NCBI RefSeq assembly: GCF_904848625.1
Contig: NZ_CAJHCP010000002.1
Coordinates: 558,001 to 622,000 of the forward strand
Reading direction: 5' to 3'
From: Paraburkholderia metrosideri
GTDB taxonomy: Bacteria; Pseudomonadota; Gammaproteobacteria; Burkholderiales; Burkholderiaceae
DNA: 64,000 nucleotides
The notes below the pieces were generated by a model. That model did no database searches. It was not told the origin of the DNA and saw only the letters and a program-made list of their open reading frames with translations. Made by a program: the position numbers and the translations under genes. Positions 7,990-16,145 of this stretch are shown here, in pieces. How positions within the stretch are numbered: position 1 is the first letter of the stretch; each line of letters starts with the position of its first letter.

Positions 7990-9153
7990 ATGCAGATCGA
8001 ACCGTTTCAGATTGCCATTCCCGACCACGACATCGACGACTTGCGTCAGCGTATTCGCGCGTCACGCTGGGCACCGGCCACGCCGTCTCCCGCATGGCAG
8101 CAGGGCGCGGACCCCGCATGGTTGCGTGAACTCGCCGACTATTGGGCCACCCATTTCGATTGGCGCGCGGCTGAGCGCAAGCTGAATCAGCAACCCCAAT
8201 TCCTCGCCGATGTCGACGGCCAGCGTGTGCACTTCGTCCATCGACGTGGCAACGGACTGTCGCCTTATCCGCTGGTTGTCACGCATGGCTGGCCTGGCTC
8301 GTTCTTCGAGTTCCATCTGCTGCTCGATCAACTCTGCGACCCAGGTTCGTTCGGAGCCGATCCCGCCGATGCGTTCGATGTCGTCGTCCCCTCACTACCA
8401 GGTTTCGCTTTTTCGGCTGCGCCCGCGCAAGGCGGCACCTCGTCGTTTCAGGTAGCGGACCTGTGGGTCTCGCTGATGCGAGGCCTCGGCTACGAGCGGT
8501 TCGGCGCCCAGGGCGGCGATATTGGCGCGGGTGTGTCGGTCGCACTGGCGGCGCGGCATCCGCAAGCGGTTGAAGGCATTCATCTGAACTTCCTGCCTTC
8601 GTCGTATGAGCCCGCGATCGGCGCGGCGCAACAACCGCTCACCGCCGCGGAAGAAAATTTTCTGCGGGAGAAGGCCGAATGGGCTCTGCTGGAAGGCGGC
8701 TATGCGCATATGCATAGCACCAAGCCGCAAACCTTGGCCGCGTCGCTGAACGATTCGCCGATAGGACTGGCCGCGTGGATCGCCGAAAAGTTTCGCGCAT
8801 GGAGCGATTGCGACGGCGAGATCGAACGGGTGTTTTCCAAAGACGATCTGCTGACCAACATCTCGCTCTACTGGCACACGCAAACCATTGGCACGTCGAT
8901 GCAGATGTATTGGGAAAACCGCTTGCAGCCCATGCGTTTTGCGGGCGCGCCCCGTGTCGTGCCGCCCGTTGGTTTCGCGCATTTCCCGAAGGAGCTGAGT
9001 CATCCGCCGCGTAGCTGGATCGAGAGAACCTTCGATGTCGTTCAATGGACCGACATGCCGGGCGGCGGACACTTCGCCGCGATGGAAAAACCCGGCTTGC
9101 TCGCCACCGAGATTCGCCGGTTTTTCAGGCCGCTGCGTGCGCAGAAAAGTTAG
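7990..9153 (+). CDS. Epoxide hydrolase (alpha/beta-hydrolase, microsomal-like EHN family)
   Basis: The 387-residue enzyme should open epoxides to diols through a covalent ester. An EHN N-terminal domain (about 1-110, PFQIAIPDHDIDDLRQRI) precedes the hydrolase fold. The oxyanion-hole motif HGWPGS is at 99-104, the nucleophile is D177 in GAQGGDIGAG, and the catalytic His is about 361 in GGHFAAMEKP. The two ring-opening Tyr residues expected in the cap region could not be placed with certainty. The ATG at 7990 is chosen because homologues begin at MxIxPFxI; earlier in-frame starts (7954, 7834) add Pro-rich sequence without family likeness. The gene stands alone, convergent with the permease downstream. 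Confidence 0.9.
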   Translation: MQIEPFQIAIPDHDIDDLRQRIRASRWAPATPSPAWQQGADPAWLRELADYWATHFDWRAAERKLNQQPQFLADVDGQRVHFVHRRGNGLSPYPLVVTHGWPGSFFEFHLLLDQLCDPGSFGADPADAFDVVVPSLPGFAFSAAPAQGGTSSFQVADLWVSLMRGLGYERFGAQGGDIGAGVSVALAARHPQAVEGIHLNFLPSSYEPAIGAAQQPLTAAEENFLREKAEWALLEGGYAHMHSTKPQTLAASLNDSPIGLAAWIAEKFRAWSDCDGEIERVFSKDDLLTNISLYWHTQTIGTSMQMYWENRLQPMRFAGAPRVVPPVGFAHFPKELSHPPRSWIERTFDVVQWTDMPGGGHFAAMEKPGLLATEIRRFFRPLRAQKS

Positions 9154-9169
9154 CCGCGACCGGTGCCGG

Positions 9170-10615
9170 TTACTTCGACACGAGTTCGACAGCGCGTGCC
9201 GTCTCGGTTGGCAGAATCAGATGAGCGGGCGCTTCGCGGCCCTTGCGGCGCGCGATGACGTAATACAGCACGGCAGGTACGATCAATCCGACGATCCACG
9301 AGATGTCGGTACCGTCGAGCATATCGACCAGCGGACCCGTGTAGAACGCGCTGGAAATGAACGGTAACTGCACCAGCACGCCGATCATGTACACGAGGAT
9401 GCCGGTTACGTTCCAGCGTCCATAGCGGCCGTCGGGATCGTAGAGTGCAGGCACGTCGTAGCGGTCGCGGGTGATGAAGTAATAGTCGACCAGGTTGATC
9501 GCGCTCCACGGCGTGAAGAACGCCAGCAGGAACAGGATGAACGACGAGAACTCTTTCAGGAACGCATGACGCCCGGCGAGTGCGAGCCACATTGCGATGC
9601 CCACCATCCCGAGAATGTACGCAAGCCGGCTGCGCGCGGACAGTTTCTGGTCGCCGCGAAAGCCGCTTATCACGGTCGCGATCGACATCACGCTGCCATA
9701 CGCATTGAGTGTCGTGATGGTGATCTTGCCGAACGCGATCGCGAAGTAGAGCAGGGCGGCAATCGTGCCGGTCGCGCCAAGGCCCACGACGAACGACACC
9801 TCGTGCCCGGAGAACTGCTTGCCGGCAAGCGCGGCGGCGAAGACGCCGAAGACCATCGACACCTGCGCGCCGATCACCGCGCCCGCGGCGATCGCCCAGA
9901 AGGTTTTACGCGGCGACGTGCTGCGCGGCAGATAGCGCGAATAGTCAGCCACATAGGGACCGAAGGCGATCTGCCATGACGCGGAAAGCGACATGGCCAG
10001 CAGGAAACTGCTGACGGTGAAATGACGGTTCGCGAGCAATGCCGAAATGTCATGACCGATCAGCAACTGCGCGAACATGTAGACGAACGCGATGACGCCG
10101 ATCACGCTGGCCACGCGTCCCACCAGATGAATCACGCGATAGCCGATCACGGTGAACACCACGATCACCGCAGTAAACGCGACGATGCCAACGGCATCGC
10201 TCACGTGCAGCAGTTGCGAGACCGCCTGTCCCGCGAGCACCGAGCCGCTCGCGGAGAAGCCGACGTACATCAGACACACGAGCACGATGGGGATCACCGC
10301 GCCGTACACGCCGAACTGCACGCGGCTCGAAATCATCTGCGGCAGGCCGAGTTGCGGACCTTGTGCGCCGTGCAGCGCCATGACGCCGCCGCCGATCAAC
10401 TGGCCGAGCAGCAAGCCGACCAGCGACCAGAACACATCGCCGCCGAGCACCACCGCGAGCGCGCCGGTGACAATCGCGGTGATCTGCAGGTTGGCCGCGA
10501 GCCATAGCGTGAACTGGCTGAAGACGCTGCCGTGCCGTTCGGCGTCGGGAATGTAATCGATGGTGCGACGCTCGGCGATGACGCGCTGGCGCGTGCCGCC
10601 CTGGGATGCAGACAT
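9170..10615 (-). CDS. NCS1-family purine/pyrimidine (cytosine-type) permease
   Basis: This 481-residue inner-membrane protein has about twelve hydrophobic segments and the NCS1 signature. ERRTIDYIPDAERHG leads into FTLWLAANLQITAIVTGALA (TM1), with QGPQLGLPQMISSR before TM3 as in cytosine/purine/hydantoin permeases. The central QIAFGPYVADYSRYLP block and the late PWSAINLVDYYF block are also family marks. The start at 10615 is preceded by AAGAGGA on the minus strand; an upstream in-frame start at 10639 lacks this. The exact substrate (cytosine, purine, thiamine precursor or other) is not readable. Two GntR-type palindromes and one other palindrome lie upstream and may control it. Confidence 0.9.
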   Translation of the reverse strand: MSASQGGTRQRVIAERRTIDYIPDAERHGSVFSQFTLWLAANLQITAIVTGALAVVLGGDVFWSLVGLLLGQLIGGGVMALHGAQGPQLGLPQMISSRVQFGVYGAVIPIVLVCLMYVGFSASGSVLAGQAVSQLLHVSDAVGIVAFTAVIVVFTVIGYRVIHLVGRVASVIGVIAFVYMFAQLLIGHDISALLANRHFTVSSFLLAMSLSASWQIAFGPYVADYSRYLPRSTSPRKTFWAIAAGAVIGAQVSMVFGVFAAALAGKQFSGHEVSFVVGLGATGTIAALLYFAIAFGKITITTLNAYGSVMSIATVISGFRGDQKLSARSRLAYILGMVGIAMWLALAGRHAFLKEFSSFILFLLAFFTPWSAINLVDYYFITRDRYDVPALYDPDGRYGRWNVTGILVYMIGVLVQLPFISSAFYTGPLVDMLDGTDISWIVGLIVPAVLYYVIARRKGREAPAHLILPTETARAVELVSK

Positions 10616-10733
10616 GAAAATCCTCTTGGCCCGGCGCACGGTGTCGGGCGCCGTCAGATCCAGATAAACGACCGGCGAACTACGCCAGTCTCCCGCGACC
10701 GGAGCCGTGCATACCGAGGCTCTCGATTCAATA

Positions 10734-10746
10734 TGACTTTAAGTCA
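10734..10746. promoter_or_regulatory. Palindrome TGACTTTAAGTCA upstream of the permease
   Basis: A perfect 6-bp inverted repeat with one central base lies 120-130 bases upstream of the permease start. It overlaps a 13-mer also present upstream of the SSS symporter operon. It could be an operator; no binding family is assigned. Confidence 0.4.
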
Positions 10747-10753
10747 GCCAAAA

Positions 10754-10765
10754 TGTCTATACAAG
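10754..10765. promoter_or_regulatory. GntR/HutC-like operator half-match, site 1
   Basis: TGTCTATACAAG closely resembles the TGTNTANACA type of palindrome bound by HutC-subfamily GntR repressors. A second copy with one base changed lies about 150 bases further upstream of the permease. Confidence 0.5.
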
Positions 10766-10905
10766 TTAACTTTTTTAGTTGTTTACCCGATGTCGCGCCG
10801 TCTTGGTCAGCCGATTATCTGCTTTCGAAGCTTACACTTACAGAGATTTGTGAGGTTCTCCGCCACCCGATAACAAACCAGGATGCGTAAAAAACCAACC
10901 ATATT

Positions 10906-10917
10906 TGTCTAGACAAG
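10906..10917. promoter_or_regulatory. GntR/HutC-like operator, site 2
   Basis: TGTCTAGACAAG differs from site 1 by a single base. With the preceding T it forms a perfect 12-bp palindrome TTGTCTAGACAA (10905-10916). The pair may allow DNA looping by a GntR-type dimer. No gntR gene is adjacent. Confidence 0.5.
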
Positions 10918-11333
10918 ATCGATTTGGCAGCCAGTCAATGTGTGGCCGATGATGTCACGATCACATGACTCATGCAGCCCCGCTCAATAATGCCCGGGCA
11001 ACTATTGCGAGAAGCAACAGCACGCGACGTCGGCCAAAAAAACAATCAAAAGGGCCACGTTATGACTCGCTGAGTTTTGGCGGAAACGCAATAAAAGGAC
11101 GTGAAACGATCATCCATACCTGATGCTGCGCGCCCGGATCATCCGACTCCATCGCCGCAGATCAGCGCATCCGCCAGTCGAGCGTGGCGCCATGAAGGCG
11201 CGTATCGCGCGGCGCTGACGATGCGCGTTACGCGGGCTTCTGATTACACCGCGAAGGACCGCTCGATCAACTGTTTGACCGTCACGGCAGCGCTGGAAAA
11301 GCGAACCGTCGCTCACGCGTGGTGAGGAGCAAC
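10918..11333. other. Intergenic region between permease operators and glycosyltransferase-like gene
   Basis: A 74-codon frame from the GTG at 11101 to 11325 has AAAAGGAC before it, but its Ser/Arg-rich product matches nothing I know and it runs to within 9 bases of the next gene. I treat it as probably untranslated leader. Nothing else is visible. Confidence 0.35.
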
Positions 11334-12308
11334 GTGAATCTTTTTCCTTGCACTCTGGTATATGTCGACGTCGACGCGAATCCGGGGCCTAATTCGACCA
11401 ACCGCGATCCGTTGTCTTATGTGAGTCAGGCGGTCTGCCTGAATAACAGCTTGCGGCAATTGGGCATGCCGACGTTGACCATCATGACCAACGCTCCGGC
11501 CCTGGTCGCACAGCGGCTCGCGAAGATGCTGCCGCAGAACCGCCCGGCGGTCGCGACGCTTACCGCGACGATCGAATTGCCGAAGAACACGCCTTTCTAC
11601 GCCGCCCATTTCAAACTCGACCTGATGGACCAGATGGCGGGCAGCCTGCCCGTCGACAGCATGCTGCTTCTACTCGATGCCGACATGGTCGCGCTGCTGC
11701 CACTCGACAGCGAGTTGATCGAGCGATGTGCCGAAGCGGGTCTCGGTGTATTCGATATTTCCGACCAGGTTTTCCCCGCGTATGGCAGCGAGCGCGTGGT
11801 CGCGGATCTGGAGATCGTCGCAGACCGGCGGCTCAGGAATCCACGTTGGTATGGTGGCGAGTTTCTACTCGCCACGCCGGATTCGTTGCGGACCCTGGTG
11901 CCGCGCGCGCGAGCGAGTTACGCGCGCTATCTCAGCGAGAGCGAACGGCTGAAACATCATGGCGACGAGGCATTTATTTCAGCCGCGCTCAATTCGCTTG
12001 CCGACGAAGGGCAGGTGCTGATCGAGGTCGGCGCTTATCAGGCGGTCGGCCGTCATTGGGCGGGCAACAACTATCGCGACTTGCGGTGGTTCCGCTGCTG
12101 TTCGTTTGTCCACTTGCCGGGCAGCAAGGCGCTGCTGGAAAAAGAGGCGCGTTTCGTCGAATTTGTGCCGGACCGCTTCTGGCGACATATGCGCGTCGCC
12201 CATCTGCGCGGGCGTATGCGTCATGCGGCGAAACGGATTGTCCGGATGTTGAGCGGCGCGCGCCTCGCCATGCTTTCCGCCCACGCGTTGCGCGGTTTGA
12301 AGGGTTAG
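11334..12308 (+). CDS. Putative GT-A-type glycosyltransferase-like protein
   Basis: A 324-residue soluble protein with the look of a nucleotide-sugar transferase. It begins with a beta strand (LFPCTLVYVDVDANPGPN), has an SLRQLGMPTLTIMTNAP region like the early Rossmann part of GT-A enzymes, and carries LLLLDADMVAL, a D115-x-D117 motif at the end of a hydrophobic strand that would bind a metal and sugar nucleotide. A WYGGEFLLATPDSL block near 180-195 and KHHGDEAFISAALNS near 225 look like acceptor and catalytic loops. The GTG at 11334 is chosen because AGGAG lies just before it; two GTG codons at 11319 and 11322 are also in frame. The family is inferred from these patterns; no sugar or acceptor can be named. 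It stands alone. Confidence 0.6.
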   Translation: MNLFPCTLVYVDVDANPGPNSTNRDPLSYVSQAVCLNNSLRQLGMPTLTIMTNAPALVAQRLAKMLPQNRPAVATLTATIELPKNTPFYAAHFKLDLMDQMAGSLPVDSMLLLLDADMVALLPLDSELIERCAEAGLGVFDISDQVFPAYGSERVVADLEIVADRRLRNPRWYGGEFLLATPDSLRTLVPRARASYARYLSESERLKHHGDEAFISAALNSLADEGQVLIEVGAYQAVGRHWAGNNYRDLRWFRCCSFVHLPGSKALLEKEARFVEFVPDRFWRHMRVAHLRGRMRHAAKRIVRMLSGARLAMLSAHALRGLKG

Positions 12309-12485
12309 ACAGGGTTGCAATGCGCGCGGCATGCTTCGCGCTCTTGCCGATGCATTCAGCCACCTCGTTGGGTCGGCCGGCTAATCGCGTTGCAACGTGG
12401 CGCAAAGAATTTTTTTGTCGAATGGCACCGGCGATATGTCGGGGCACACAATGATCGGCACACCATTCGACACGAGGCCGACAGC

Positions 12486-13100
12486 ATGACTGCACCCATC
12501 AGGCTGGTTCTGTTCGATATGGAAGGCGTTCTCTCGCACTACGACCGCACCGCACGGGTCGAGCATCTGGCCGCGACCTCGGGACAGACCGAAGACACCG
12601 TCCGTTACGCGATCTGGGGTTCGGGCCTCGAAGCACGCGCCGACGCTGGCCAGATCAGCGACGACGACTATCTGAGCGAACTGGGCGCGCTACTGAACTA
12701 CCCGATCAATCGCACTGAATGGCTGGCCGCGCGTCACGCGTCGATCACGCCGAACGAACCGGTGCTCGCGCTAGCCAGCCAAGTCGCCGAGCGTGGGGAG
12801 ATCGCGGTGCTGACCAATAACTGCCGCCTGTTCACCGACCACGTCGACTATCTGAATCCGCCCGTGGCACGCTTGTTCGGCTCGCGTGTTTATTCGTCGG
12901 CGTCGTTCGGCGCGGCGAAGCCGGCGGCGCAAACTTATCTTGGCTGCGTCGAACAGATCGGCGTGCCGGCAGCCGAAACACTTTTTATCGACGATACCGA
13001 GGCCAATGTGACCGGAGCGATCAACGCAGGTCTGCGCGGGCACAGGTTTATCGACGCTGCGGGGCTGGCAGAAGCACTGTGGCGGCACGCCTTGCTGTAG
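12486..13100 (+). CDS. HAD-superfamily hydrolase with D-x-E motif I
   Basis: This 204-residue cytoplasmic protein has all four HAD motifs: motif I LFDMEGVL (D11, E13), motif II VLTNN (T110), motif III K145 in GAAKPAAQTY and motif IV LFIDDTEANV (D169, D170). A helical cap lies at about 15-90, as in the HAD-IA group (YihX-like sugar phosphatases, 2-haloacid dehalogenases). The second Asp of motif I, the general acid/base in phosphatases, is Glu here. That could alter the reaction or shift optimum conditions. The ATG at 12486 starts a standard LVLFD strand; an earlier in-frame start at 12315 adds unrelated sequence. Its substrate is unknown. It ends 48 bases before the ArsR start and just upstream of that gene's promoter. 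Confidence 0.85.
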   Translation: MTAPIRLVLFDMEGVLSHYDRTARVEHLAATSGQTEDTVRYAIWGSGLEARADAGQISDDDYLSELGALLNYPINRTEWLAARHASITPNEPVLALASQVAERGEIAVLTNNCRLFTDHVDYLNPPVARLFGSRVYSSASFGAAKPAAQTYLGCVEQIGVPAAETLFIDDTEANVTGAINAGLRGHRFIDAAGLAEALWRHALL

Positions 13101-13111
13101 TCCAAAAAGGC

Positions 13112-13140
13112 TTGACCTCGCTGGTTGAGCGCCATATAGT
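13112..13140 (+). promoter_or_regulatory. Sigma-70 promoter for arsR-AHSA1, predicted leaderless
   Basis: TTGACC at 13112-13117 and TATAGT at 13135-13140 are spaced by exactly 17 bases. Transcription should start 6-8 bases after the -10, that is at or one base before the ATG at 13148. No ribosome site precedes that ATG, so the mRNA is probably leaderless. Confidence 0.7.
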
Positions 13141-13155
13141 TCACCACATGGTGAA
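13140..13155. promoter_or_regulatory. Perfect 16-bp operator palindrome over the arsR start codon
   Basis: TTCACCA and TGGTGAA form a perfect 7-bp inverted repeat around CA. It abuts the -10 box and covers the ATG at 13148. Small ArsR regulators paired with AHSA1 genes often have such sites, which makes this a likely autorepression operator. Confidence 0.7.
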
Positions 13156-13483
13156 GTCTCCAGTCAGTCAACTCGATCGTACCTTTTCCGCCCTCGTGGA
13201 CCCTACGCGGCGGGCTATCCTTGCGCGGCTCGAGCGCGAGCCGGGCCTGTCGGTGACGGAAATCGCGCGGCCGCTGCCGCTCAAGCTGCCTGCGGTCATG
13301 AAGCATCTCGACGTGCTGGACGACGCCGGTCTGATCGCGCGAACCAAGAGCGGCCGAACCGTGTCGGTCGAACTGGTCGCCGGGCCGATGGAAGAAGCGC
13401 TGGCATGGTTGAAACGCTATGAGCGCTTCTGGTCCGCGAGTCTTGACCGGCTTGCCGATTTTGTCGAAAAGGAACCGGAGTGA
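13148..13483 (+). CDS. ArsR-family winged-helix repressor paired with AHSA1 protein
   Basis: The 111-residue protein is a small winged-helix DNA-binding regulator. FSALVDPTRRAILARL (near 10-25) is the classic opening of the ArsR subgroup linked to SRPBCC/AHSA1 genes. The recognition helix lies around LSVTEIARPLPLKLPAVMKHLDVL, followed by the wing DAGLIARTKSGRTVSVEL and a C-terminal ERFWSASLDRLADF. It has none of the Cys metal-binding motif of true arsenic sensors, so its signal is probably not a metal. The start is the ATG inside the operator palindrome; a GTG at 13079 would include the promoter in the coding sequence. The next gene overlaps or abuts its stop, forming a two-gene operon. Confidence 0.92.
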   Translation: MVKSPVSQLDRTFSALVDPTRRAILARLEREPGLSVTEIARPLPLKLPAVMKHLDVLDDAGLIARTKSGRTVSVELVAGPMEEALAWLKRYERFWSASLDRLADFVEKEPE

Positions 13484-13485
13484 TC

Positions 13486-13932
13486 ATGGAGCAACCCAGC
13501 CTGACTATCGTGCGACGCTTCAAGGCGTCTCCGGCCAGAGTCTACGCAGCGTGGACGCAACCGGAATTGATCGCGCGGTGGTGGGGTCCAGATGGCGGCC
13601 CGGTGCTTGACGCGGAAGCCGACCTGCGCGTAGGCGGTCGTTTTCGCGTGGTGCTCCAGACACTGGATGGCGAAATGCACGAGTGTCGTGGCGAATATCG
13701 TGAAGTCGAGGTGGACCGCAAGCTCGTGTTCACCTGGCACTGGGTCACGCTGCCTGAGCGGCGCTCGCTAGTGACGATCCGTTTTCGTCCGGTCGAAGAG
13801 GGCACCGAGATGAGTTTCACGCACGCGCAATTTTTCGATGAAGCGACTCGCGACGACCATCAGAAGGGTTGGGGCGGGGCATTCGAAAAGCTGGAAGGTC
13901 TGTTCGCCGAAACGGAAAGTGCCGGCGAGTAA
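13486..13932 (+). CDS. SRPBCC/AHSA1-domain protein
   Basis: This 148-residue protein belongs to the AHSA1 (Aha1 C-terminal, START-like) family that forms a hydrophobic ligand pocket. Family marks are LTIVRRFKASPARVYAAWTQ at the N-terminus, ELIARWWGPDGG, the GGRFRVVLQ strand and the closing KGWGGAFEKLEGLF helix. The ArsR repressor gene directly upstream shares the transcript; such pairs are widespread, and the protein is often thought to bind or process the inducer, but no substrate is known. GGAACCGGAG lies 5 bases before the ATG at 13486. A GTG at 13480 that overlaps the arsR stop is an alternative start. Confidence 0.9.
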   Translation: MEQPSLTIVRRFKASPARVYAAWTQPELIARWWGPDGGPVLDAEADLRVGGRFRVVLQTLDGEMHECRGEYREVEVDRKLVFTWHWVTLPERRSLVTIRFRPVEEGTEMSFTHAQFFDEATRDDHQKGWGGAFEKLEGLFAETESAGE

Positions 13933-13988
13933 AGCGTCATCCCTGCGTTTGAACAGGTCCACCCGTCCCCCGTCGATCGAGGTCCGTT

Positions 13989-14627
13989 ATGAAACTTTAC
14001 TATGCCGAAACTGTGTCGCCCCGCAAGGTATGCGTGGCTTCCAGATACTTAGGGTTGCCAATCGACTATGTGTTCGTCGATCTGCGCAAAGGCGAGCAGA
14101 CCCGTGCGGATTATCTGGCGATCAATCCCAATGGCAAGGTGCCGTGTCTGGTCGACGGCGAGCGCAGTCTGTGGGAAGCGGATGCAATCCTCTGCCATCT
14201 CGCGCAGCGCGCGGAATCGGGCTTGTGGCCGCGCAACGCGCAACAGCAGATCGATGTGGTGCGCTGGATGAGCTGGAACAGTCAGCATTTTTCCCGACAT
14301 GCAGGCTCGCTTTACTTCGAGCACATCATCAAACCATGGGTTGGAATGGGTGCGCCAGATCAGCCTAAGGTAGCCGAAGCGCAGGGGTTCTTTCGCAAGC
14401 ATGCGAGCGTGCTCGATCAACATCTCGAGGGGCGCAAATGGTTGCTTGGCGATCAGATGTCGGTGGCCGATTTCTCTGTGGCGATCATGCTGCCGTACGC
14501 GAAAGACGCGGCGATGCCGGTCGGCGAGTTTGCGCAAATGCAGCGTTGGCACGATCAGTTGAATGCGCTCGACGCATGGCGCAATCCGTTTCCCGCGCGG
14601 CCTTCGAACGCTGCAATCAATGCGTGA
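13989..14627 (+). CDS. Glutathione S-transferase family protein
   Basis: The 212-residue cytosolic protein has the two-domain GST fold. The thioredoxin-like N-terminal domain (1-80) contains SPRKV at the active-site position, where Ser10 could activate glutathione, and the cis-Pro segment GKVPCLVDGE followed by LWEADAIL, which holds the Glu/Ala/Asp that bind the gamma-glutamyl group. The helical C-terminal domain contains WLLGDQMSVADFSVAIML, the N-capping-box motif of GSTs. It starts at an ATG behind GAGGTCCGTT. It lies 56 bases after the AHSA1 gene and could be read from the same promoter. The substrate is unknown. Confidence 0.92.
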   Translation: MKLYYAETVSPRKVCVASRYLGLPIDYVFVDLRKGEQTRADYLAINPNGKVPCLVDGERSLWEADAILCHLAQRAESGLWPRNAQQQIDVVRWMSWNSQHFSRHAGSLYFEHIIKPWVGMGAPDQPKVAEAQGFFRKHASVLDQHLEGRKWLLGDQMSVADFSVAIMLPYAKDAAMPVGEFAQMQRWHDQLNALDAWRNPFPARPSNAAINA

Positions 14628-14637
14628 GAGGCCGCTC

Positions 14638-14877
14638 ATGTGCTGTGCAATCGTGGCACTCACGATGACGTTGCTAGCCAGCTGGAGAAGTGTGTCGAGC
14701 ACGGTCGGCGCTCGTGTAGGGTGGTTGCGGCGGATGGCGATTGTGGTCATCGCGATGGCTACGGCCGCCGGCTCCGCGATAGCGGCGGACCAGTTCGCAG
14801 CGGGCGGGCGGGGTGGATCGCTTGCCAATATCACGCAATCCGGCAGCTTGCCGTTATGCGGGCATTTCTTCAGATAG
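14638..14877 (+). CDS. Possible small exported protein, doubtful
   Basis: A 79-codon frame sits in the gap between the GST and the aldo/keto reductase. From the internal ATG at 14734 it reads as a signal-peptide-like stretch (MAIVVIAMATAAGSAIAA) followed by only about 29 residues. No ribosome site is evident and the short mature part matches nothing I know. It may be a remnant or chance. The remainder of the 370-base gap shows nothing further. Confidence 0.22.
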   Translation: MCCAIVALTMTLLASWRSVSSTVGARVGWLRRMAIVVIAMATAAGSAIAADQFAAGGRGGSLANITQSGSLPLCGHFFR

Positions 14878-14998
14878 GGGACTTGCTTCAATTGCTTTGC
14901 GTGACGCGTGACCCGTGACCGGTGCACTCTCCGACGCGCTGCATGGAATTGCCGTATCGTACAGAGTCACTGTACCTCTCGCGAATCGAGGGCACGTT

Positions 14999-15997
14999 AT
15001 GGCATTTTTGTCGAAGAGCGCTACACCGCGTCTCACCCGGCGCCGCTTTCTACGCACAACAGGAAGCGCAGCTATTAGCTTGCCGGTCTCGCTCGCTTTA
15101 CCTGCGTGGGCATCCGCGCAAGCTGAAGATCCGGCTTCTTCGCAATCGCAAGTTGAAACCTCCGCACCGCCTCGCATGCAGCGACGAGTGATCCCGTCGA
15201 CCGGCGAACGCTTGCCCGTCGTCGGTTGCGGTACCTGGCGTACGTTCGATGTCGGCAACGATCCCAGCGCGCGGGCACAACTCGTCGAGGTGCTGCGGAT
15301 TCTGTTCGAAGCAGGCGGCTCGGTGATCGATTCGTCGCCGATGTACGGTTCGTCGGAAGAAGTCGCCGGCGCATTGCTCACGCAACTCGACGCGCACAGC
15401 AAAGCCTTCATTGCCACCAAGGTCTGGACCGATGGACACGACGCAGGCATTGCCCAGATGGAACAATCATTTCGCCGCTTCCAGCAGTCGCGTATCGATC
15501 TGATGCAGGTTCACAATCTGCTCGACTGGCGCACGCAACTCGCCACCTTGCGCGAATGGAAAGCGCAGGGGCGTATCCGCTATATCGGCATAACGCACTA
15601 CACGTCGAGCGCGTTCGATGAAGTCGCGGCCGTGATGCGCAGCGAAAAGCCCGACTTCGTGCAGATCAACTATGCGGCGGACGATCGCGCCGCCGAACAG
15701 CGGATCTTGCCGCTTGCCGCCGAACTTGGGATAGGCGTGGTGATCAATCAGCCCTTCGGCGGCGGCGGTTTGCTCGCGCGAGTCGGCAGAACGCCGCTGC
15801 CTGCATGGGCCGCGGAAATCGGCTGCACGAGTTGGGCACAGATCCTTCTGAAATTCGTGCTGGCGCAATCGGCGGTGACGGTCGTGATTCCCGGCACCGG
15901 ACGTCCGCAGTATATGGCCGACAATGTGCGCGCCGGATCGGGTCCGCTACCCGATGCGGCGATACGTGCGCGAATCGTAGCGGCGGTGAACGGGTAG
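14999..15997 (+). CDS. Tat-exported aldo/keto reductase
   Basis: A 332-residue reductase of the aldo/keto reductase superfamily with an N-terminal twin-arginine signal (TRRRFLRTTG, residues 13-22, then a hydrophobic stretch ending ALPAWASAQA). It is therefore likely folded with its cofactor in the cytoplasm and exported to the periplasm. The catalytic tetrad is in place: D111, Y116 (SSPMYGSSEEV), K141 (ATKVW) and H172 (MQVHN). The barrel continues with GRIRYIGITHY and ends with VVIPGTGRPQYMADNV, the usual cofactor-phosphate loop region. The start at 14999 gives a clean Tat signal; a longer frame from 14915 does not. Periplasmic NADPH is scarce, so its use there is an open question. Confidence 0.9.
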   Translation: MAFLSKSATPRLTRRRFLRTTGSAAISLPVSLALPAWASAQAEDPASSQSQVETSAPPRMQRRVIPSTGERLPVVGCGTWRTFDVGNDPSARAQLVEVLRILFEAGGSVIDSSPMYGSSEEVAGALLTQLDAHSKAFIATKVWTDGHDAGIAQMEQSFRRFQQSRIDLMQVHNLLDWRTQLATLREWKAQGRIRYIGITHYTSSAFDEVAAVMRSEKPDFVQINYAADDRAAEQRILPLAAELGIGVVINQPFGGGGLLARVGRTPLPAWAAEIGCTSWAQILLKFVLAQSAVTVVIPGTGRPQYMADNVRAGSGPLPDAAIRARIVAAVNG

Positions 15998-16145
15998 ACG
16001 CGCTTTGCGTGGTTTCCGCGCGATGGGGTGACCTGCCCGCACGCTCACGCCGGTGATCCCGGCGCGAACCGGCTTGACGAAAGACGGCTCGGCTCGTGCA
16101 CGGGAAGCCCATCCATGCCGCGGGACTGCCGGCACGATCTGCGGA

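Noticed and set aside
9170..10505. Several plus-strand frames opposite the NCS1 permease
   Set aside because: Arg/Asp/His-rich products typical of frames antisense to a GC-rich membrane-protein gene.
14049..14927. Long minus-strand frame of 292 codons opposite the GST gene
   Set aside because: It is the mirror of a clear GST gene and has Arg/Ala/His-rich, non-family sequence.
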